Shown: positions 25,800-34,479, counted from the stretch's first letter. The stretch is DNA of 39,662 nucleotides from Parabacteroides sp. (GCA_028689545.1 JAQVCX010000021.1:1-39662), one strand, 5' to 3'. A program made the numbers and translations. Notes: generated from the sequence alone by a model not told the origin.

Positions 25800-27311
25800 A
25801 TGAGATACAAAATATATAATAGGATATGTATTGTTGCCGCATGTATGTGCTTGATCTCTTGCGACAGCTGGTTGGATGTGGATCCTTCCGACCAATACTC
25901 GACAGAAACATTTTGGAAGACAAAGGAGCATGCCCATGCGGGTTTGATGGGATGCTATAATGCGTTAGGACCTTGGAGATCTGCTTTGTATACGATGGAG
26001 TTTGATATGCTGACATCCAATGCGACACCTTATAATGAGGTGAATGGAACGCAAGCGATTGGAAAAGGAGAGCATTTGTCTACAACACCATTGATAGAAT
26101 CTTTATGGAAAGATTGCTATGTTGGTATTGGGCGAGCAAATACTTTCTTATCGAATATAGAAAGTGTGGATATGGATGATAAGGGTAAATTAGAGATGGT
26201 AGGTGAGGCGAAGTTTCTTAGGGCTTTTTATTATCAGAACTTGGTTGATAAATTCGGAGGTGTGCCTTTAATTACTAATGCCCCGAATGCCGATGAGCAA
26301 GCAGAATTGCCACGTAATTCCAAAGAAGAGGTGGTGAATCAAATCATAAAAGATTTGGATGAGGCTGCTGCTGTGTTGCCTGAGACTTATACGGATTCAG
26401 ACTTAGGCCGTGCGACAAAGGGGGCTGCCTTGGCGCTGAAGGCTCGTGTCTTATTGTATAATTTGCGTTGGGCAGAAGCGGCTCAGGCTGCAAAACAGGT
26501 GATGATGTCTGGTACTTATCAGTTGTTTAATGACTATCGCCATTTTTTTAGTGAGGCTAATAAACATAATTGTGAGGTGATTTTTAATGTTGAATCAAAA
26601 TTACCTGAATATCCAACGAATTATTATGATCAAGATCATTGGCGTTTAAATCGTCCGGCTCCTTTGAAAGAGTTGGTTGATACTTATCTTTGCGCAGATG
26701 GCAAGACGATCGAGGAGTCTCCCCTTTATGATCCGAGCCAACCGTATGAGAATCGTGATCCCCGTTTATTGAAATCAATCGTTTGTATTGGCTATCCATA
26801 TTTAGGAAAGACGATCACAAAGGAAGATGTGGCTACTACAGGTTTTGGTGTAAAGAAGTATACTTCTTATGAGGATGATGTAACGATTCCTTTGGTCGAA
26901 CGTTCGGCTTTCAATTTCATCTTGATTCGTTATGCGGAAGTTCTATTGACATATGCTGAGGCGCAAAATGAGGCGAATGGACCGGATCAGTCTGTTTATG
27001 ACGCTATCAACCAGCTGCGTAAACGTCCGGATATCAATATGCCGGAAATACCGAAAGGCTTGACAAAAGATCAGATGCGGGAAGTGATACGCCGTGAACG
27101 CCGTATCGAATTAACTTTCGAAGGTCTGTATTATTCAGATATCTTGCGTTGGAAAACGGCGGAGAAGGAGAATAATGGCATGATGCATAATTATGAGGGA
27201 ATAGAAGTCGTGAAACGTTCTTTCAATTCGAAACGAGATTATTTGTGGCCGATCCCTTATAACCAAACTGTCTTGAATCCAAATTTGGAGCAAAATCCAA
27301 GTTGGGATTGA
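25800..27311 (+). CDS. susD: SusD/RagB-family glycan-binding lipoprotein
   Basis: A 503-residue surface lipoprotein that caps the SusC barrel and binds glycan outside the cell. The lipobox LISC has Cys21, followed by DSWLDVDP, the usual SusD start. SusD-like helical motifs are visible: FLRAFYYQNLVDKFGGVPL, KGAALALKARVLLYN, and the C-terminal RRERRIELTFEGLYYSDILRW. The C-terminal LWPIPYNQTVLNPNLEQNP is also typical. It lies 14 bases after susC and must be cotranscribed with it. A hairpin terminator follows at 27331-27364. The glycan cannot be named from the sequence. Confidence 0.97.
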   Translation: MRYKIYNRICIVAACMCLISCDSWLDVDPSDQYSTETFWKTKEHAHAGLMGCYNALGPWRSALYTMEFDMLTSNATPYNEVNGTQAIGKGEHLSTTPLIESLWKDCYVGIGRANTFLSNIESVDMDDKGKLEMVGEAKFLRAFYYQNLVDKFGGVPLITNAPNADEQAELPRNSKEEVVNQIIKDLDEAAAVLPETYTDSDLGRATKGAALALKARVLLYNLRWAEAAQAAKQVMMSGTYQLFNDYRHFFSEANKHNCEVIFNVESKLPEYPTNYYDQDHWRLNRPAPLKELVDTYLCADGKTIEESPLYDPSQPYENRDPRLLKSIVCIGYPYLGKTITKEDVATTGFGVKKYTSYEDDVTIPLVERSAFNFILIRYAEVLLTYAEAQNEANGPDQSVYDAINQLRKRPDINMPEIPKGLTKDQMREVIRRERRIELTFEGLYYSDILRWKTAEKENNGMMHNYEGIEVVKRSFNSKRDYLWPIPYNQTVLNPNLEQNPSWD

Positions 27312-27316
27312 TTTGT

Positions 27317-27324
27317 TATCTTTG
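27317..27324 (+). promoter_or_regulatory. Candidate -7 box between susD and the first sulfatase
   Basis: TATCTTTG, an exact TAnnTTTG match, 6 bases after the susD stop. If used, its transcript would begin at about 27331, exactly where the hairpin starts, so the sulfatase message would carry a 5' stem-loop. Confidence 0.35.
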
Positions 27325-27330
27325 TATTGT

Positions 27331-27370
27331 TTTACCGGAAGGAGAGGATAAGCCTTCCGGTAAATTTACT
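27331..27370 (+). terminator. Hairpin after susD, partial terminator or 5' stem-loop
   Basis: TTTACCGGAAGG (27331-27342) pairs perfectly with CCTTCCGGTAAA (27353-27364) around a 10-base loop. It is followed by a short, interrupted T-rich stretch. A leaky terminator would lower sulfatase expression relative to susC/susD. Confidence 0.6.
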
Positions 27371-27439
27371 TGTGATTTGGCGCTCTGAAAAGTATGTTAT
27401 CTTGAATAGCTGTTTTTATTACTTCAATGGATTTTGCTT

Positions 27440-28870
27440 ATGAATAAGATAGTATTGTGTGGATTAGGCTTGATTGCCTCGGATGTTTGTGGCGCGGTTT
27501 CTAATGAGCGGCCGAACATTATCGTGATTATGGCCGATGATATGGGTTGGGGGGATGTTGGATTCAATGGGAATACCCTAATTAAAACTCCTCATTTGGA
27601 TGCTTTGGCTTCAGATGGGGTGATTATGGAACGATTTTATTCCGCCGCCCCTCTCTCATCCCCGACACGGGCGAGTGTGTTGACCGGGAGGCATCCTTTC
27701 CGGACCGGCGTGTTCTCGGCGAATGAGGGAATACTCAGAAAAAGGGAGGTCACGCTTCCTGAGTTGCTGAGAGAGAATGGATATACGACCGGGCTTTTTG
27801 GAAAATGGCATTTAGGTACGTTGACGTATAAGGAGAAGGATGCGAACCGTGGAAGCGTGGATAATAAACATTTGTATAATCCACCCTCTTGGCATGGATT
27901 TGAGGAATCATTTATTACGGAATCAAAAGTGCCGACGTTTGATCCGATGATACAGCCTATTCAGAACGATGGACGTTTTTGGGACTATATCCGTGAGGGA
28001 GAACCTCGCCGGGCCTATGGAACCGCTTATTGGGATAAGGATGGTATTAAGGTGACGGAAGATCTCAATGGAGATGATTCTAAAATCATTATGGATAGGG
28101 CGTTGCCTTTTATGGAGCGTTCTGTTCAGGAAGATATGCCTTTTTTTAGCGTGATTTGGTTTCATGCTCCTCATTTACCTTGTGTGGCTAGTCCGCGGCA
28201 TACCGCTTTATATAAGGACTTAGATTTGCAACAACGAAATTATTATGGCTGTATTACGGCTTTAGACGAACAGATAGGACGTTTAGTGGATTATTTGAAG
28301 GCAAAAAATATATATGAGAATAGCATCATCCTCTTTTGTAGCGATAATGGCCCGGAATTGAAAACACCAGGCTCTCCCGGAAACTTCCGGGGTAAAAAGC
28401 GCTCTCTGTATGAAGGGGGGATACGGGTTCCGTCTCTGATGTGTTGGCCGGCGAAATTGGCGAGAGGTAGTAAATTGGATATACCTTGCTCTACCGCAGA
28501 TTATATGCCGACATTATTGGACATAGCGAATATATCCAACCGTAAAGGACAGGTACTGGATGGTGAGTCTTTCTGGCCTAAACTAGTGAATAACGAAACC
28601 GAAAGGATGAAGCCTTTGGTCTTTTGCTCGGCTAATCAAGGGGCCGTGATCGATATGGATTATAAGCTTTATTATACAAAAGGGACATATGAGTTGTATA
28701 ATATAGCGAAAGATCCTGGCGAGAAGAATGATATTTCCGCCGCTTATCCCGAGAAAATGGAGCGACTAGAGAAGTCCTTGAAAGAGAACGTAGAGGATTA
28801 CAGGCAATCTTTTGAGGAAGGAAAGACCCAGGAACAGGTGGATTGGCAAGATTGGTGGAATATCTGGTAA
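27440..28870 (+). CDS. Family S1 sulfatase (serine-type), PUL sulfatase 1
   Basis: A 476-residue secreted sulfatase of the alkaline-phosphatase fold. The signal peptide is about residues 1-18. The metal-site NIIVIMADDMGWGD comes first. The modification motif SSPTRASVLTG has Ser73 as the residue oxidised to formylglycine. GKWHLG and SDNGPELK supply further metal and sulfate ligands. I chose ATG 27440; an in-frame TTG at 27434 adds two residues with no benefit. The Ser-type motif implies maturation by an anaerobic sulfatase-maturating radical SAM enzyme, not seen in this window. The gene has a lower GC look, like susC/susD. The S1 subfamily and sulfate position cannot be assigned by eye. Confidence 0.93.
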   Translation: MNKIVLCGLGLIASDVCGAVSNERPNIIVIMADDMGWGDVGFNGNTLIKTPHLDALASDGVIMERFYSAAPLSSPTRASVLTGRHPFRTGVFSANEGILRKREVTLPELLRENGYTTGLFGKWHLGTLTYKEKDANRGSVDNKHLYNPPSWHGFEESFITESKVPTFDPMIQPIQNDGRFWDYIREGEPRRAYGTAYWDKDGIKVTEDLNGDDSKIIMDRALPFMERSVQEDMPFFSVIWFHAPHLPCVASPRHTALYKDLDLQQRNYYGCITALDEQIGRLVDYLKAKNIYENSIILFCSDNGPELKTPGSPGNFRGKKRSLYEGGIRVPSLMCWPAKLARGSKLDIPCSTADYMPTLLDIANISNRKGQVLDGESFWPKLVNNETERMKPLVFCSANQGAVIDMDYKLYYTKGTYELYNIAKDPGEKNDISAAYPEKMERLEKSLKENVEDYRQSFEEGKTQEQVDWQDWWNIW

Positions 28871-28933
28871 CCCATTCCTCCTGGATCGTTGGGCATGCGT
28901 GGAAAAGGTTCGGTTCCTAGGATAAGGAATCGT

Positions 28934-28968
28934 TTCCCCTTTAAAAAATGTAAAAAGGGGGAACCTTT
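28934..28968 (+). terminator. Weak terminator-like hairpin between sulfatases 1 and 2
   Basis: TTCCCCTTT (28934-28942) pairs with AAGGGGGAA-type sequence (28955-28963) with one wobble. The loop is 12 bases and only a CCTTT follows. It precedes the promoter-like box at 28982. Confidence 0.35.
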
Positions 28969-28981
28969 GATGAGCTATGTT

Positions 28982-28989
28982 TATATTTG
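28982..28989 (+). promoter_or_regulatory. Candidate -7 box of the sulfatase 2-3 operon
   Basis: TATATTTG, an exact TAnnTTTG match, 36 bases before the ATG of sulfatase 2. Together with the preceding hairpin it suggests sulfatases 2 and 3 form their own transcript. Confidence 0.45.
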
Positions 28990-29025
28990 TTTGAATAAAT
29001 AGCCTATATATCAATAAATAATATC

Positions 29026-30456
29026 ATGAACAATAAACTATTATTGCTGACAGCGGCCTCTGCCTTCTCTTTGGCAGGCGTAGCCGCGGATTACACGAAT
29101 ATCGTCCTGATCAATTTGGACGATGTCGGGTATGGAGACTTTTCTTGTAACGGGGCTTACGGGTATACGACCCCGAATATCGATAAGATGGCGGCCGAGG
29201 GTGTTCGGTTTACGCACTTCTTGGCGGCACAACCGATTAGTGGGGCTTCCCGGGCAGGCTTGCTGACGGGATGTTACCCGAATCGTATCGGTTTCGCCGG
29301 TGCTCCGGGACCGGGGGCTAACTATGGCGTACATCCGGAGGAAATGACCCTTGGGGAGGTGGTGAAACAAAAGGGATATGCTACGGCGGTCTTCGGGAAA
29401 TGGCATTTGGGCGACGCGCATCAATTCCTGCCTTTGCAGAATGGCTTCGACGAGTATTATGGGTTGCCTTATTCCAACGATATGTGGCCCTTCCATCCAC
29501 AACAGGGGGAAGTGTTTAATTTCCCGGACTTGCCGACGTATGACGGGAATAAGATCGTAGGATACAATACCGACCAGACGAGGTTTACCACCGATTATAC
29601 GGAGCGCTCCGTGAACTTTATCAAGAAAAACAAGAATAAGCCGTTCTTCTTATATCTGGCGCATAATATGCCGCACGTCCCATTAGCTGTCTCCGATAAG
29701 TTCAAGGGGAAAAGCGAGCAAGGCTTGTTTGGCGACGTGATGATGGAGATCGACTGGAGCGTGGGAGAGGTGCTGAAGACGTTGCGTGAGCTGGGCTTGG
29801 AAGAGAATACGTTGGTGATCTTGACATCCGATAACGGCCCTTGGACCAATTACGGGAATCATGCCGGTTCCGCCGGTGGATTGCGCGAGGCAAAGGCTAC
29901 GACCTTTGACGGTGGTAATCGCATACCTTGTATCATGTACTGGAAAGGTAAGACGTTGCCGGGCACGACTTGCAATAAGCTAGCCTCTAATATCGACCTT
30001 CTTCCTACGTTTGCCGAGATCACGCAGGCCCCGCTTCCTCCCCACGAGATCGATGGGGTAAGCATCTTATCGTTGATAGAGGGAAAGAAAGACGCGAATC
30101 CTCGCGAGTCTTTTGTTTATTATTATAATAAGAATGATCTGGAGGCTGTTACGGATGGTATGTTCAAACTCGTATTCCCGCATAAATATGTTACGTATGG
30201 GGCTTATGAGCCGGGTAACGATGGCCAGCCGGGTAAGTTGACGAACCTGGAGATCATGAAACCGGAGATGTACGACTTGCGCCGTGATCCGGGTGAGCGT
30301 TATAACGTGATCTCCCAATATCCGGAGGAGGCGTTGAGACTGATGACGATCGCCGACCGGAAACGCCAGGAGCTAGGGGATAACTTGACTCGCGTAAAAG
30401 GGACTGAGCGCAGAGAACCAGGTTTGTTACAAGGAAAACAACGTCGTGACTTATGA
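29026..30456 (+). CDS. Family S1 sulfatase with SxAxR motif, PUL sulfatase 2
   Basis: A 476-residue secreted sulfatase with a signal peptide ending near residue 20 (LAGVAA). NIVLINLDDVGYGDFSCNG is the metal-binding start. The modification motif is SGASRAGLLTG, with Ser72 as the formylglycine precursor and Ala in place of the usual Pro, an accepted variant of the C/S-x-P/A-x-R motif. GKWHLGDAHQF, HNMPHVPL and TSDNGPWTNYG follow, with the extra insert typical of arylsulfatase A-like enzymes. Its last 4 bases overlap the ATG of sulfatase 3, so the two are coupled. It and sulfatase 3 look more GC-rich than sulfatase 1 and susC/susD. Confidence 0.93.
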   Translation: MNNKLLLLTAASAFSLAGVAADYTNIVLINLDDVGYGDFSCNGAYGYTTPNIDKMAAEGVRFTHFLAAQPISGASRAGLLTGCYPNRIGFAGAPGPGANYGVHPEEMTLGEVVKQKGYATAVFGKWHLGDAHQFLPLQNGFDEYYGLPYSNDMWPFHPQQGEVFNFPDLPTYDGNKIVGYNTDQTRFTTDYTERSVNFIKKNKNKPFFLYLAHNMPHVPLAVSDKFKGKSEQGLFGDVMMEIDWSVGEVLKTLRELGLEENTLVILTSDNGPWTNYGNHAGSAGGLREAKATTFDGGNRIPCIMYWKGKTLPGTTCNKLASNIDLLPTFAEITQAPLPPHEIDGVSILSLIEGKKDANPRESFVYYYNKNDLEAVTDGMFKLVFPHKYVTYGAYEPGNDGQPGKLTNLEIMKPEMYDLRRDPGERYNVISQYPEEALRLMTIADRKRQELGDNLTRVKGTERREPGLLQGKQRRDL

Positions 30457-32027
30457 GACAATCTATTCTATGTATCGGAATGACTGCCTGTTGTCTTTCG
30501 GGGAACGGGCAGTTCCTCTTTGCCGCTGATAAGCCGGCGCCCGGGAATCGCCCTAACATTTTGTTTATCCTCTCGGACGATCATACTTCCCAGTCGTGGG
30601 GTATTTATGGGGGTGTGTTGGGTGAATATGCCCGAAACGAGAATATCCGTCGCTTGGCCGCCGAGGGTTGCGTATTGGATAATTGTTTTTGTACGAACTC
30701 GATCTCTTCCCCGAGTCGTGCGGCTATCTTGACCGGGGCCTATAGCCACGTGAATGGCCTGTACACCTTAAGCGATTCCCTTGATCCGGCGCGGGATAAT
30801 ATAGCCAAGCAAATGCGGGCGGGGGGATATCAAACGGCCTTGGTCGGTAAATGGCATCTGAAAACGCAACCGCAAGGTTTTGATTTCTATTCCGTATTCC
30901 ATGACCAAGGCGAATATCGTGACCCTACTTTCATCAACAGCGTCGAGCCTTGGCCGGGTGAGCGTAACTTCGGGGAGCGTGTCCGTGGTTTCTCTACGGA
31001 TATCGTGGCGGAGAAGGCGATCCGCTGGATGAAAGAGGTCGATAAAGACCGTCCTTTCGTGATGTGCTGCCATTTCAAGGCTACGCATGAGCCCTGGGAT
31101 TTCCCGGAACGGATGAAACATTTGTATGATGGCGTTGTTTTCCCGGAGCCGGAGAATTTATTCGATTGGGGGCCGGAGACGAATGGACGTACCTTCGCCG
31201 GACAGCCTTTGGAGGAATTGGCCCGCCGTTGGGACGTGGCATCGCAAGACCCCGATAAATGGTGGTGCCGGTATCCGGAGTTGCCTTTTACGACGAAGGG
31301 TATGCATCGATCTGCCGCCCGTAGTGCCGCTTACCAGAAATTGGTGCGCGACTATCTGCGTTGCGGGGCTACGATCGACGATAATATCGGGAAGCTGCTG
31401 AAGGCGCTGGACGATATGGGAATCGCCGATAATACGATCGTGGTGTACGTATCCGACCAAGGTTATTTCTTAGGAGAGCATGGTTTCTTCGATAAGCGTA
31501 TGATGTATGAGGAGTCTCTACGTATGCCTTTTGTGATCCGTTACCCGAAAGAGATCCCGGCGGGGACCCGCAATAAGGATATGATCTTGAACGTGGATTT
31601 CGCCTCTTTGCTGGCGGATTACGCAGGCGTGAAGGCCCCGGAGGAATCGCAAGGCCATAGTTTTCGTGCGAATCTGAAAGGAAGTACGCCCAAGGATTGG
31701 CGTAAGGAGATGTATTATCGTTATTGGACCCAACATTCGAACCGTCCGGCCCATATGGGTATCCGTAATGAGCGGTATAAACTGATGTTCTTGTATGGCG
31801 ATCGTTTGAACAGGACCGGTTCGGAGGATAAGACCACTACACCCGCATGGGAGTTTTACGATCTTCAATCCGATCCTCGCGAGAATCACAACGCCTACAA
31901 CGATCCCCAATACGCCCAGATCATCCGGCAAATGAAGGAGGAGATGCTGAAGCTGCGGAAAGAGGTCAAGGATGAGGACACGAATACCCCTAAGATGAAG
32001 GAGATTATGGATACCTATTATTGGTAA
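30453..32027 (+). CDS. Family S1 sulfatase, 6-sulfatase-like, PUL sulfatase 3
   Basis: A 524-residue secreted sulfatase with a signal peptide to about residue 25. Key motifs are NILFILSDDHTSQ (metal site), SSPSRAAILTG with Ser85 as the formylglycine precursor, GKWHLK, HFKATHEPWDFP, and YVSDQGYFLGEHGFFDKRMM followed by YEESLRMPFVIRYP. This C-terminal block resembles N-acetylglucosamine-6-sulfatase and related subfamilies acting on glycosaminoglycans or mucin; that assignment is inference. It starts inside the stop of sulfatase 2 (ATGA). A short stem-loop at 32046-32070 follows. Confidence 0.93.
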   Translation: MRQSILCIGMTACCLSGNGQFLFAADKPAPGNRPNILFILSDDHTSQSWGIYGGVLGEYARNENIRRLAAEGCVLDNCFCTNSISSPSRAAILTGAYSHVNGLYTLSDSLDPARDNIAKQMRAGGYQTALVGKWHLKTQPQGFDFYSVFHDQGEYRDPTFINSVEPWPGERNFGERVRGFSTDIVAEKAIRWMKEVDKDRPFVMCCHFKATHEPWDFPERMKHLYDGVVFPEPENLFDWGPETNGRTFAGQPLEELARRWDVASQDPDKWWCRYPELPFTTKGMHRSAARSAAYQKLVRDYLRCGATIDDNIGKLLKALDDMGIADNTIVVYVSDQGYFLGEHGFFDKRMMYEESLRMPFVIRYPKEIPAGTRNKDMILNVDFASLLADYAGVKAPEESQGHSFRANLKGSTPKDWRKEMYYRYWTQHSNRPAHMGIRNERYKLMFLYGDRLNRTGSEDKTTTPAWEFYDLQSDPRENHNAYNDPQYAQIIRQMKEEMLKLRKEVKDEDTNTPKMKEIMDTYYW

Positions 32028-32045
32028 GAAGCAAACAGGAGGAAA

Positions 32046-32078
32046 GCGATAACTAATACGTTCTTATCGCATATTTTA
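32046..32078 (+). terminator. Possible weak terminator after the sulfatase operon
   Basis: GCGATAA (32046-32052) pairs with TTATCGC (32064-32070) around an 11-base loop, followed by ATATTTTA. The stem is only 7 bp, so this is a modest candidate for the end of the PUL transcript. Confidence 0.4.
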
Positions 32079-32112
32079 GGACAAAACCGTGCTGTTGGGA
32101 AGCTATTTATAG

Positions 32113-32120
32113 TATCTTTG
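32113..32120 (+). promoter_or_regulatory. Candidate -7 box of the AAA-ATPase family gene
   Basis: TATCTTTG, an exact TAnnTTTG match, 24 bases before ATG 32145. It includes the TTG at 32118-32120 that would otherwise be an upstream in-frame start, which argues against that start. Confidence 0.45.
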
Positions 32121-32144
32121 AAAACAATTAAAGCGAATCATCCG

Positions 32145-33362
32145 ATGAACGATATCATGCGTAAACTCCCGATAGGGATACAAACCTTTGAAGATATACG
32201 AAGAAACAATTATCTGTATGTGGATAAGACTGCTTTTGTGTGGCAACTGGCGAATCAGGGTAAACCCTATTTCCTTTCCCGTCCCCGTCGGTTCGGCAAA
32301 AGCTTGTTGCTCTCTACCCTTGAGTCCTATTTCAAGGGTCAGAAGGAGCTATTTGAGGGACTCGCCATCGAACGGATGGAGTCGGACTGGAAGGTGTATC
32401 CCGTGTTGCATCTGGATTTGAACGCGGAGAAATATGATAGTCCGGACCGGCTGCTTCAGATCTTAGATAGCCATCTGAATATGAGGGAAGACAAATACGG
32501 GAAGGATATACGTGATGAAACTGTCTCCACCCGTTTCAGCGGCATCATTCGTCGTGCCTCGGAGGAGACTGGCATGAGAGTGGTTGTTCTGGTCGACGAG
32601 TACGACAAGCCCCTTCTCCAAGCTTTAGGCGATGAGGAGCTGATGGAAGAATACCGCAAGACTTTGAAAGCCTTCTACGGCGTACTGAAAAGTGCGGATC
32701 GCTACCTACGCTTCGTTTTCCTGACCGGTGTGACGAAGTTCTCGCAGGTAAGCGTGTTCAGCGATCTGAACCAGTTGAACGATATCAGCATGAAACCGCA
32801 ATATGCCCAGATATGTGGCATTACCCGGCAGGAATTGCTTGATACGTTTACCCCGGAGCTTATCCGTCTGGGGGAAGCGAATTGCCTTTCGTTCGACGAG
32901 ACGGTCGACAAGATGGCCGCATTATATGACGGGTATCATTTCTGTGAGTTTACGGAGGGGATGTTCAACCCGTTCAGCGTATTGAACGTATTCGACGGAT
33001 ATAAGTTCAGCAATTACTGGTTCCAGACGGGCACGCCGACTTTCTTGGCCGATATGCTTCAAAAGACGAACTACGACCTCCGTCTGCTGCTGGACGGCAT
33101 CGAGGCTCCGGCCTCCTCATTCACCGAGTACCGTGTCGATTCCGATAACCCGATCCCCTTGATTTACCAGAGCGGATACTTGACGATCAAGGATTACGAC
33201 CGGGAATTCCAGAACTATTTACTGGCTTTCCCCAATGAAGAGGTGAAGTACGGCTTCATCAACTTCCTGGTTCCCTATCAAAGCGATGGGCGTGAAATCG
33301 TGAAAGTCGGCGTGGAATTTAGCGCCGAGGAGCGGAACGTGGCCCGGTGGCTGTGTGAATAA
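32145..33362 (+). CDS. AAA-ATPase / PD-(D/E)XK family protein with internal deletion
   Basis: A 405-residue member of the AAA_10-like (PF09820) plus PDDEXK_9 (PF08011) family, which is expanded in Bacteroidetes and of unclear role. The N-terminal RKLPIGIQTFEDIR and YVDKT start is intact. The P-loop is RPRRFGKSLL and the Walker B is VVVLVDEYDKPL. FLTGVTKFSQ, YDGYHF and YQSGYLTIKDYD follow. Full-length relatives run to about 510-530 residues. After NEEVKYGFINFL the sequence jumps straight to VPYQSDGREIVKVGVEFS, which is the extreme C-terminal block of the family. About 105-110 residues carrying the nuclease core are missing, in frame. It may be an ATPase-only remnant or a decaying gene. The junction is near base 33268. 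Confidence 0.85.
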   Translation: MNDIMRKLPIGIQTFEDIRRNNYLYVDKTAFVWQLANQGKPYFLSRPRRFGKSLLLSTLESYFKGQKELFEGLAIERMESDWKVYPVLHLDLNAEKYDSPDRLLQILDSHLNMREDKYGKDIRDETVSTRFSGIIRRASEETGMRVVVLVDEYDKPLLQALGDEELMEEYRKTLKAFYGVLKSADRYLRFVFLTGVTKFSQVSVFSDLNQLNDISMKPQYAQICGITRQELLDTFTPELIRLGEANCLSFDETVDKMAALYDGYHFCEFTEGMFNPFSVLNVFDGYKFSNYWFQTGTPTFLADMLQKTNYDLRLLLDGIEAPASSFTEYRVDSDNPIPLIYQSGYLTIKDYDREFQNYLLAFPNEEVKYGFINFLVPYQSDGREIVKVGVEFSAEERNVARWLCE

Positions 33363-33387
33363 TGACAAGCTGCGTCTCCCCGGATAC

Positions 33388-34479
33388 CTATTTCGTCAAC
33401 TCATACGCCTCTATCACGCACTCCAAGGCGCAAGCGTTTGCCGCCGCACTTTCCTTGTGGAAGGGACCGTGCCAATAACAGCCGAAGCTCTTCGAGGCCG
33501 GGTCGTAATCCCTCGTGATGATGGACTCGGCGTTCTTCAAGATGAAATCCTTGTAGGCCGGATTCTTCGTTATCTCGTATAGGAAGGCTAGATGACGGAT
33601 GAAGATACCCTTGAATTGGACACCGTCGTTGCTATCATCGATCTCGGGCTTCATCTCACGGAGAATACCCTCGTCGGTTACCAATCGGGTGGTGATGGTA
33701 GCGTCGGCGATTTTTCCCGCCAGCTCCAGATAAGATGTATCGTTGGTTTGGAGATACATTTCGGCTAAGACGGCGATGGCTACGCCTTGGTTATAGGTGT
33801 AGTGGCCGTCGCGGTTGGGGGTACAGTCGTCTTTCGTCCCGTCCTCTATTTGATAGATGTCCGTATTGATCATGCCGGTGCGCATATACCAATCCACGTT
33901 CTTCTTGAACCAGTCGAGATATTCCGGCTTTTTGGTCGCCTTATACAAACGGATGGCCGTGAGCGAGAACAGGTTGTTCGCTATGGAGTTCTTGTAATGC
34001 AGCGGGTTCTTCTTCCAGAAGATGCCGCCTCCGCAAGTGTCGCTCCAGCCGGTTGTCATATCATCGAATATGATCTCCGCCATATCCAGATATTTCTTCT
34101 CGCCGGTCAGCTTGGAGGCCTCGATCCACGCCAAGGCCCACCAGCCCTCGTCGTCGTAATAATCATTGATGAAGTTGTCGCAATAACGGGGAGTGCCGGT
34201 AGAATCCGCGCCCACTTGGTAATGGCGGGCTTTCTCGTATACGTCTTGGATGACGGGGAGAACGCCGGGATCTCCGGTGACGGCTCCGTAGCGGATCGTT
34301 GCGGTCAATACGTTTGCCGAGTTCCACCATCCGGCGGTTTCCCAGATACCGGTCGTGTCGTTTCTCCGGCTCAGGGAGGTCTGCAGGCTCTCACGCATTT
34401 TGCCCTCGAAAGGGGAGGGCTTGCCGCAAGATACCATGAAAAGTACAAGCAATAAGCTTGTCAAGAAGTGTTTGTACAT
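33388..34479 (-). CDS. GH76-family lipoprotein, probable alpha-1,6-mannanase
   Basis: A 363-residue surface or periplasmic lipoprotein with lipobox MVSC (Cys18). It has the alpha/alpha-barrel features of GH76: WWNSANVLTATIRY, then NDYYDDEGWWALAWI with the catalytic Asp109-Asp110 pair, WKKNPLHYKNSIANNLF, and YTYNQGVAIAVLAE. GH76 enzymes hydrolyse the alpha-1,6-mannan backbone of fungal mannan. Length fits the family. It is convergent with the AAA-ATPase gene (25-bp gap) and outside the sulfatase PUL, with no GH92 or other mannan genes beside it. A minus-strand TATCTTTG box (34509-34516) lies 30 bases upstream of the ATG. Confidence 0.9.
   Translation of the reverse strand: MYKHFLTSLLLVLFMVSCGKPSPFEGKMRESLQTSLSRRNDTTGIWETAGWWNSANVLTATIRYGAVTGDPGVLPVIQDVYEKARHYQVGADSTGTPRYCDNFINDYYDDEGWWALAWIEASKLTGEKKYLDMAEIIFDDMTTGWSDTCGGGIFWKKNPLHYKNSIANNLFSLTAIRLYKATKKPEYLDWFKKNVDWYMRTGMINTDIYQIEDGTKDDCTPNRDGHYTYNQGVAIAVLAEMYLQTNDTSYLELAGKIADATITTRLVTDEGILREMKPEIDDSNDGVQFKGIFIRHLAFLYEITKNPAYKDFILKNAESIITRDYDPASKSFGCYWHGPFHKESAAANACALECVIEAYELTK

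Noticed and set aside
27434-27439. TTG at 27434 as start of sulfatase 1
   Set aside because: It adds two residues only, and ATG 27440 directly starts a good signal peptide.
33787-34455. 222-residue plus-strand frame over the GH76 gene
   Set aside because: Antisense shadow of GH76, whose lipobox and catalytic Asp pair are clear.
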